Assembly (NCBI GenBank): GCA_927439925.1
Contig: CAKMKF010000202.1
Coordinates: 1 to 33,315 of the forward strand
Direction of reading: 5' to 3'
DNA length: 33,315 nucleotides
Source: an uncultured Acholeplasmataceae bacterium
GTDB taxonomy: Bacteria; Bacillota_I; Bacilli_A; Acholeplasmatales; Acholeplasmataceae
Part shown: piece by piece, positions 27,223 through 33,315 of the stretch
Position numbering within the stretch: the first letter of the stretch is position 1
Layout: each line of letters begins with the position of its first letter
The notes under the pieces: model-generated
Databases searched by the model: none
Told to the model about the DNA's origin: nothing
The model's input: the letters and a program-made list of their open reading frames with translations, nothing else
Program-made: the position numbers and the translations under genes

Positions 27223-28173
27223 CTAATCTCTTTCCCCGAAGAATCTCCATGATAATCTACTGAAGAAATAAATAATCAGTAAAAGAACTAGAGATAATGC
27301 GGCAGCATAACCCATGTCATAACGAATAAATCCGTAATCTTCAATGTGGTTTACAATTAAGGATCCTGCATAGTTTGGTGTTGGATTGGACCCTGACAAG
27401 GAAACACCTAATGCACCAGCACTAAATGTACCTACAATGGCCATGACTGCACCAAATAGCATTTGGGGCTTCATGGCAGGTATAGTTATATAAATAACTT
27501 CTTGGAATCTTGAATTTAATCCGTCAATATAAGCAGCTTCATAAAGCTCTTGATCGACATTGAGAATACCTGCAAGCATCGCTAAGAATCCAATACCCAT
27601 AGACCCCCATAACGCGACAACTAACATAATGGTAAATAAATATTGAGGTGATTGTAAGAACGCGATAGGTTCTACAATCATTCCTAATTCTAGTAACATA
27701 TAGTTTAGATAACCAGATTCATCACCTGCAAAAAATACACGCCAAACGACTGTCATGGTAACACCCGCTGTCAGTGATGGAGAGTATAAAACGATAGCTA
27801 ATACTGTTCTTAGTTTATGGGGTAATTGAGCTAAAGCCCACGCCATAACAAATGATAAGATATATCCACCAGGACCTACAATGACTGCGAATTTAATCGT
27901 GTTCGGTAAGATATATTTCATAAATTCTTCGTCACTCGTTAACAAATAAATATAATTATTAAAACCAGTAAAGGTTGGAAATGAGACCATATCAAAGGTC
28001 GTAAATGATAGTATTATCGCCAACGCGATTGGGATAACAATGAACGCTAGAAATAAGATGATATACGGCAATGTGAAAAGATAAGCGGCTTTATCATCAT
28101 TTTTAAACTGCTTTTTTTCCAACTCTATAAACTTTTTAAATCTTAATTTTAAGGACTCTATTCTACTCATCAT
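27223..28173 (-). CDS. Carbohydrate ABC transporter permease (MalF/UgpA type), pair 1
   Basis: EAA loop [29 protein letters not shown]; multiple TM helices. Confidence 0.92.
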   Translation of the reverse strand: MMSRIESLKLRFKKFIELEKKQFKNDDKAAYLFTLPYIILFLAFIVIPIALAIILSFTTFDMVSFPTFTGFNNYIYLLTSDEEFMKYILPNTIKFAVIVGPGGYILSFVMAWALAQLPHKLRTVLAIVLYSPSLTAGVTMTVVWRVFFAGDESGYLNYMLLELGMIVEPIAFLQSPQYLFTIMLVVALWGSMGIGFLAMLAGILNVDQELYEAAYIDGLNSRFQEVIYITIPAMKPQMLFGAVMAIVGTFSAGALGVSLSGSNPTPNYAGSLIVNHIEDYGFIRYDMGYAAALSLVLLLIIYFFSRLSWRFFGERD

Positions 28174-31132
28174 ACCACCTCAAGATTTCTTCAACTGTAG
28201 GTAGATTGAACGGTTTTAAGACATTTCCTCTACTATCTAGATAGCCAAACTCAACCATCTTTCTAGCAAGCTCACGATCAATCTTGATGAGTGCATCACT
28301 CACGGTGCTTCTTAAATTGGCATCATTGTAGACAACACTATTCCAAGTGTTACTGATTTCTCTTTCTACGATATAACTACCAGGAATTTTAGGTACTTCC
28401 TTTAAATGTGTCCATTGTTCTAATATGATATCTTGATGTGCTCTATTTAAACTTAACGATTCAAAAGCTTCAAGATTCGCTGTATTCCATATATATCTTG
28501 TTCCTAATGTATTTAATAAAGTATTCGAAAATAACACTTGAGTTTCTGTAGACATCCACCAACTGATAAACTCCCAAGCTTCTTCTTTCTTATCTGATTT
28601 TTCAAAGATGATAGACGCTTGTTGTGCTCCACCCATTGAGCGGTTGATAACAGTTTCCATCATATTGGTTTCCTCATTCATTTTTTCATGAGGAATACCA
28701 GGAACAAGTGCGATATCCCATAAACCACTAATATCACTTGCTGCATTGGTTAACTGCAAGTACATACCAAAATCACCAATACCAATTGGAATATCTCCAT
28801 ATCTAAAACTGTTAAAGAAACTTGGCACTTGGTAAGGCATGCTATATTCACGATATAAATCTGTCATAAAGGATAATGCTTGAACCGTATTTTCATCATC
28901 AATTGCAGCTCCAAAGCCATCATCTGCGTATATTTTACCTTCAAATTGATAGATTAAAGGTGCTGTTGAGTCAAAAGATTTTAAAGCAGATGATGAAGAT
29001 AGTGGAATATAAAAACTCATACCGTAACGTCTAAGTACTGGCAACATATCTAAAACATCTTGCCAAGTGTTTGGTACTTCTAAGTCTAGCTGATCTAGTA
29101 TATCTTTTCTATAGAATAAGACAAAGAAGTTTTCAGTTTCTGGTAGACCGTATAACTTATTGTCAAAAGTCATCGGAATCAGTTGTTCTGGATTGAACAC
29201 AGATATCGTTTGACTAAAACCATTAGCTTGACTCATGTCATATAGCATGCCACGCATGCCATATTCATTTGGAATCCATGCAGAAATACCTAAAGCAGCA
29301 TCTGGTTGTTGGTCTGCTGAATTAGCAAGTAGTAATTTTGAATCATCATTAATTAATGAAATTTTTACTTTAATACCTGTTTGATTGGTAAATTGATCAT
29401 CGGTTATCTTTTGAATCAAGTCAACATATTGTCTAGAACGATTTACCCAAATTTCTAATTCATCTGGATCTGCTTTTTCTGAATAAGACTGATCCACGAA
29501 TGATAGGAAAAAGCGAGAAATTGAAACACTTAAGCTTTTGAATAAATTTGGATTTGCATTTGGTAGATCATCTAAATCAGAATGGATAAAAATCGCGTCT
29601 AATATTAAAGGTTGTTTGATGATATTGTCAAATTGATTAGATATCAGTTGTACAGCACTAGAAGAACCTGTTGATAATAAAGTTAATCTTCTAGGCAACT
29701 CATTGATATCACTTTGAATTGTTACAATCTTTTGTTTTGCTGCTTCTATATCTCTAACAATTTGTGCAGTTCGATTGAAACCATATAATGCTCTAATCAC
29801 GTCTTTAACTTCATCAAGTTCTTCGATCCATCTTGCTAAATCATCATTTAAACTAGGAAAATAATCGAGCATTTCCCAATCAATACCACGGTCTGTATTA
29901 TTTCTAGTCAGCTTTGTAACATCTAAACCGAGTGCACTCATTTCAGAAGTGATCATTCTTAATTTTTCTAGTGTAGATGAAAATAAAGAACTATCGACTT
30001 CTAAAGTGATTTCATCACCTGGTTCTAAATAAACCTTGATCTTTTCTTGATCAATTGTCATCAATGTCGCGTTTTGCCAATTTCTATCATAGGAAATTGG
30101 TAAATGCTTCGCTTCCTCAAAAGGAATTTCACCATTGATATAAAGTGTTCGATAGGATGTAGCATTTTGTCTTAACATTTGAGCGCGAAGCGTAATGTAA
30201 TACCATCCTGAATTTTCGATATCTACTACCCAAGTCACTGCATCTCCACCATTATCATAAGAATCAGTACCCAAGACGTTTAATTTCAATTTGGTCATAG
30301 AAAAAGGCTCAACCAAAGGATCTCTACTTGTTCCTCTAGCGATTGTAGATGAGTTTTTATAAATATTTTCTTCTGCTTCAATTCGAATAAATTCATTTGA
30401 AACTGGTTCATTGTAACTAGAAATATATTCATTATAGGTTATGTAGTTTTTCTTTGTTTCTACACGAACCTCTTTAAGCATCAAGCTTCCTGATATCTTT
30501 TCAATCTCAATGGTATTATTACCCTCTTCGAGATAGAAACCTAATCCTTCTTGATACAGTTTTCTTGTATCTCTAATTAAGACATCTTGATAGATATCAA
30601 CTGTCTCTTGAGCGATACTTACATCGTTGCCATAACGATCAGTCCCTAAATCTGTTGCTGATTCTCGCCAAAGTGTAGGTAGTGTTATTTGTGATGCCTC
30701 ATAATAAGGGGATTCTTCTGCTCCATTCAGCTTTACTGCTAATCCAATTGGAATATGGGTATTTGATAGTGATTTATAATTTAAATGTATGTAATAAAGT
30801 CCAGCATTGTCAATATTTAAATTGATAAAAATACTAGAATCCTCGACCCATTCAAAATTCATTTGGTCACTTTCAAGCTCCTCGTTATCAGGCAATACAA
30901 AATCCACTGCTTGTATACTTATCGATACATCAGTGCTTGGTTCTAAAACGTTATATTCACTCAAATACTTTGAGTAATGATTTTCTAAGTAAATATTTTC
31001 GAGAGTGCTTAGTGTAGGTGTAGGAGATTCTTTTGGTGTGAATACACCAGCAAGCCCCAAAATAGCAAATGAGGAAACAAGCAAAATCAATGATATCGTC
31101 ACAATTTTTTTCATTTTCGGTGTTATTTTCAT
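28163..31132 (-). CDS. Membrane-anchored fusion protein: two CBM-like beta-sandwich modules plus a family 1 extracellular solute-binding domain
   Basis: ~989 aa. N-terminal TM/signal [26 protein letters not shown] without lipobox Cys; two modules with [13 protein letters not shown].../[12 protein letters not shown]... beta-sandwich-like patterns; C-terminal SBP ([67 protein letters not shown]). Start trimmed to the Met at 31132, which has GGAG upstream. Confidence 0.8.
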   Translation of the reverse strand: MKITPKMKKIVTISLILLVSSFAILGLAGVFTPKESPTPTLSTLENIYLENHYSKYLSEYNVLEPSTDVSISIQAVDFVLPDNEELESDQMNFEWVEDSSIFINLNIDNAGLYYIHLNYKSLSNTHIPIGLAVKLNGAEESPYYEASQITLPTLWRESATDLGTDRYGNDVSIAQETVDIYQDVLIRDTRKLYQEGLGFYLEEGNNTIEIEKISGSLMLKEVRVETKKNYITYNEYISSYNEPVSNEFIRIEAEENIYKNSSTIARGTSRDPLVEPFSMTKLKLNVLGTDSYDNGGDAVTWVVDIENSGWYYITLRAQMLRQNATSYRTLYINGEIPFEEAKHLPISYDRNWQNATLMTIDQEKIKVYLEPGDEITLEVDSSLFSSTLEKLRMITSEMSALGLDVTKLTRNNTDRGIDWEMLDYFPSLNDDLARWIEELDEVKDVIRALYGFNRTAQIVRDIEAAKQKIVTIQSDINELPRRLTLLSTGSSSAVQLISNQFDNIIKQPLILDAIFIHSDLDDLPNANPNLFKSLSVSISRFFLSFVDQSYSEKADPDELEIWVNRSRQYVDLIQKITDDQFTNQTGIKVKISLINDDSKLLLANSADQQPDAALGISAWIPNEYGMRGMLYDMSQANGFSQTISVFNPEQLIPMTFDNKLYGLPETENFFVLFYRKDILDQLDLEVPNTWQDVLDMLPVLRRYGMSFYIPLSSSSALKSFDSTAPLIYQFEGKIYADDGFGAAIDDENTVQALSFMTDLYREYSMPYQVPSFFNSFRYGDIPIGIGDFGMYLQLTNAASDISGLWDIALVPGIPHEKMNEETNMMETVINRSMGGAQQASIIFEKSDKKEEAWEFISWWMSTETQVLFSNTLLNTLGTRYIWNTANLEAFESLSLNRAHQDIILEQWTHLKEVPKIPGSYIVEREISNTWNSVVYNDANLRSTVSDALIKIDRELARKMVEFGYLDSRGNVLKPFNLPTVEEILRWYDE

Positions 31133-31156
31133 CTGTTTCTCCATTCAAGAATGTGT

Positions 31157-31184
31157 GAAAAGGAATCCAAATGGACTCCTTTTC
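31157..31184 (-). other. Intercistronic stable hairpin without U-tract (possible mRNA stability element)
   Basis: Minus strand GAAAAGGAGTCC-ATTT-GGATTCCTTTTC: 12-bp stem with one G.U pair, between the SBP stop and the next RBS; followed by ACACATT, with no T-run. Confidence 0.65.
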
Positions 31185-31199
31185 TCACGAGTCTTTATT

Positions 31200-32666
31200 T
31201 TATTTATTTCCTAAAGCAGTTTCAAATTCATCATTGGCTTCTGTATAAAGAGCATTTGCTCTAGTATTCAATTGAACACGAATATCAGCTAATGCCACTT
31301 CTCCAGCCATTAATTTAGTCATAATATCAGACATCTTATTTTCAGCATCATAAGTTCCTGAATATCTTGCAGCAATATATCCTGGTAAGTATTTAGGAGG
31401 TTCTACGATAAATGTACCTGTTTCAATAATTGTTCTTAATCCTGTAAATGTAGGATATAGTTCAAAATAAGCATCAAGTAATTCTACATCATTTTGGATT
31501 GGTGCGAAATTGACCTGTGAAATACCAGGAACAGTTTCTGATAACTCAACACGCTTTAAATAACCATCTTTACCAAATCCCATCCATTTAGAAAGTAAAT
31601 AAGCTTCTTCTGGATGTTCTGTGTTCGATGCAATCGTATAAAAGTCAGCAACGATTGGTACACGCTTGTTTCCACCTACAACTGGAGTTCCGATAAATTC
31701 AAGATCCCAACTGTATTGACCACTATTGATATTGGCTTGCATCCAACCAAAATCCCATGAATAGAACCATTTCGCTAAAATGTTACCATTATTGAATGGA
31801 TCACCTTCAGGGAAAATATTTCCGATTTCTATCGTTGAATCTTCAGCACCAGCAGCATCATACAACGCTTCTAATACATAGGTTTGATCTGTTCTTAATG
31901 TTCTATATGTTTCCATAGTTGTTGTAAATTCTGTTGAATTCAAATTGAATCCAGAATCAGAAAGGGTAAACCAACGATAATTTGTATTCAGTTGTGCAGG
32001 ATACCAGTGAATGATATGTTCAATACCTTCTAAACCTACAACACCTGTATTGTTATTGGATGCATGATTTGCAGCAGCCTTCGTTAAACTCAAGAATTCT
32101 GTCATTGTAGAATCAATGGTAGGAAAATCTTGACCTTGACGATCATATAAAGTTTCATTAACAACATAACCAGCATAGTGAACAGCATTTGGAATTGCCA
32201 TCACTTTAGAATCGTATGTTGCTACACCTCTAATATCTTCACTCACATTCAAATATTCAGGATCAGCATTTGCGACTGTAGTTAAATTATAAGCCCAGTC
32301 ATTAATGATATAAAAAGGAATATTGTCTGCTTGAAAGACATCAGGAAGTGTTTGAGTTGATGCTCTAGCTGCTAAAAATTCATTCCATCCCAAATCATCA
32401 TTTGTTCCTGGAATTTTAGGTCTTTCAATAATTTCAACTTTAATATTTGGATATTTTTCTTCAAAAGCTTCAATCATTAAACGTTGCATATTAGGTTCTT
32501 CAGAATCAGGAGATCCTAAATCCCAAGAAGCGTAAGTAATCGTTACTTGTCCATCTACCGGTATCGTTGGATCAACAGTAGGTTCTACAGTTGGTGTAGA
32601 ATCACCACAAGCAACCAAAACCAATGCAAATAAAATGATGGAAACCAGCATTAATATTTTTTTCAT
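31200..32666 (-). CDS. Extracellular solute-binding lipoprotein (family 1), sugar ABC transporter
   Basis: Lipobox MKKILMLVSIILFALVLVACGDS; SBP pattern VTITYASWDLGSPDSEEPNMQRLMIEAFEEKYPNIKVEIIERP. Start trimmed from 32687 to 32666, where GAGGA is at correct spacing. Confidence 0.92.
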   Translation of the reverse strand: MKKILMLVSIILFALVLVACGDSTPTVEPTVDPTIPVDGQVTITYASWDLGSPDSEEPNMQRLMIEAFEEKYPNIKVEIIERPKIPGTNDDLGWNEFLAARASTQTLPDVFQADNIPFYIINDWAYNLTTVANADPEYLNVSEDIRGVATYDSKVMAIPNAVHYAGYVVNETLYDRQGQDFPTIDSTMTEFLSLTKAAANHASNNNTGVVGLEGIEHIIHWYPAQLNTNYRWFTLSDSGFNLNSTEFTTTMETYRTLRTDQTYVLEALYDAAGAEDSTIEIGNIFPEGDPFNNGNILAKWFYSWDFGWMQANINSGQYSWDLEFIGTPVVGGNKRVPIVADFYTIASNTEHPEEAYLLSKWMGFGKDGYLKRVELSETVPGISQVNFAPIQNDVELLDAYFELYPTFTGLRTIIETGTFIVEPPKYLPGYIAARYSGTYDAENKMSDIMTKLMAGEVALADIRVQLNTRANALYTEANDEFETALGNK

Positions 32667-32708
32667 AATTTTTCCTCGTTTCTTCAATAATTAAACATAA
32701 AACCTAAA

Positions 32709-32756
32709 AATTGCGAGCAGTTGCAAAACTAAACACTAAGCCACTAGCTCGCAATT
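32709..32756 (-). terminator. Probable intrinsic terminator/attenuator upstream of the SBP gene
   Basis: Minus strand AATTGCGAGC ... GCTCGCAATT (10-bp stem, 28-nt loop) followed by TTTAGG, so the stem end plus downstream gives AATTTTTAGG. Confidence 0.6.
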
Positions 32757-32784
32757 CAATTAGATTCTTTTTACTTAATTTTTT

Positions 32785-33315
32785 TTATGCTCCTGCTTCG
32801 TAGGAAACAGTTGCAGATACGATTTCAAATGTACCAGTTAAGCTTCCATTAATTGGATCAACAAAGATCAATACATTCATTGGAGTCGTTGTAAGTGTAA
32901 ATGTTAGAGTCTGTTCTAATCCATCAAATGTTACTGTTTGTTCATAAGCACCACTGTCATTTGGTTTAATAATAAGTTGCTTACCAACTTCACCTTTAAC
33001 AACCATAGTGATTGTGTTATGGTTTGCAAGATTATCTGTAAATGTATATTTCATAAATGCCCAAGCTTGTTCAGAAGTCTTTGTATAAGTAACTACATTC
33101 TTACCTTCTGTAGGTGTAAATGTGTAGATTCCACCATCGTTATCAACCCAACCTTGAGTAAATAAAACATCTACTTCTTGGTCGATTGGAGCTGGTTCAA
33201 CATAAGATAGCTTCGTTGAAACGATTTCAAATGAACCTGTTAAACTACCAAGAACTGGATCAACAAATATCAAAATCTTAACAGGAGTGTCTGTAAGTGT
33301 AAAGACTAATGTTTG
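32785..33315 (-). CDS. C-terminal part of a tandem-repeat, probably secreted carbohydrate-binding-like protein (5' truncated by window edge)
   Basis: The frame stays open to the window edge (QTLVFTLTDTPVKILIFVDPVLGSLTGSFEIVS...), so the ORF-track start (TTG at 33273) is artificial. A repeat of ~134 aa recurs: QTLVFTLTDTPVKILIFVDPVLGSLTGSFEIVSTKLSYVE vs QTLTFTLTTTPMNVLIFVDPINGSLTGTFEIVSATVSYEA. Confidence 0.75.
   Translation of the reverse strand, partial: QTLVFTLTDTPVKILIFVDPVLGSLTGSFEIVSTKLSYVEPAPIDQEVDVLFTQGWVDNDGGIYTFTPTEGKNVVTYTKTSEQAWAFMKYTFTDNLANHNTITMVVKGEVGKQLIIKPNDSGAYEQTVTFDGLEQTLTFTLTTTPMNVLIFVDPINGSLTGTFEIVSATVSYEAGA

Noticed and set aside
30957-31214. Short ORFs 30957-31148 (-) and 31005-31214 (+)
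   Set aside because: Alternative frames of the leader region of the CBM-SBP fusion; no independent evidence.
1-33315. CRISPR arrays, transposases, phage genes, rRNA or tRNA genes, tmRNA near smpB
   Set aside because: No regular spacer repeats, no transposase or integrase-like ORFs, and no recognisable tRNA, rRNA or ssrA sequence seen by eye; a tRNAscan/cmsearch run would be decisive.

Overview
AT-rich, low-GC Firmicutes/Mollicutes-like window. The Acholeplasma/Izemoplasma-like placement is inferred, not proven. Almost every gene is on the minus strand. Right to left, in transcription order, there are three parts. (1) A ~24 kb carbohydrate locus (33315 to 9544): the 3' end of a secreted tandem-repeat protein; a lipoprotein solute-binding protein (SBP); a 993-aa membrane-anchored fusion of CBM-like domains and an SBP; permease pair 1; an NHL-propeller/TPR/Yip1-type membrane protein; a DUF5696-type exported protein; permease pair 2; a GH144-type lipoprotein; then a promoter with a LacI-type operator and a catabolic operon of cytosolic GH144-type protein, GH13 alpha-glucosidase, LacI regulator, GH3 beta-glucosidase and a ~1100-aa GH94 phosphorylase. 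The best overall reading is a complete beta-1,2-glucan (sophoro-oligosaccharide or cyclic glucan) capture, import and phosphorolysis system with an unusual double-permease importer. (2) A housekeeping block: rnr, smpB, patatin phospholipase, PAP2 phosphatase, ElaA-like GNAT. (3) A c-di-GMP-I (GEMM-I) riboswitch with a Rho-independent terminator in front of a secreted GLUG-repeat protein with a SipW/TasA-like N-terminus, then T-box-controlled alaS, ruvX and a convergent DUF1292 gene fragment. The most interesting items are the double-permease glucan importer with its undefined DUF5696 and NHL-Yip1 parts, the extracellular/cytosolic GH144 pair, and the riboswitch-controlled surface protein.
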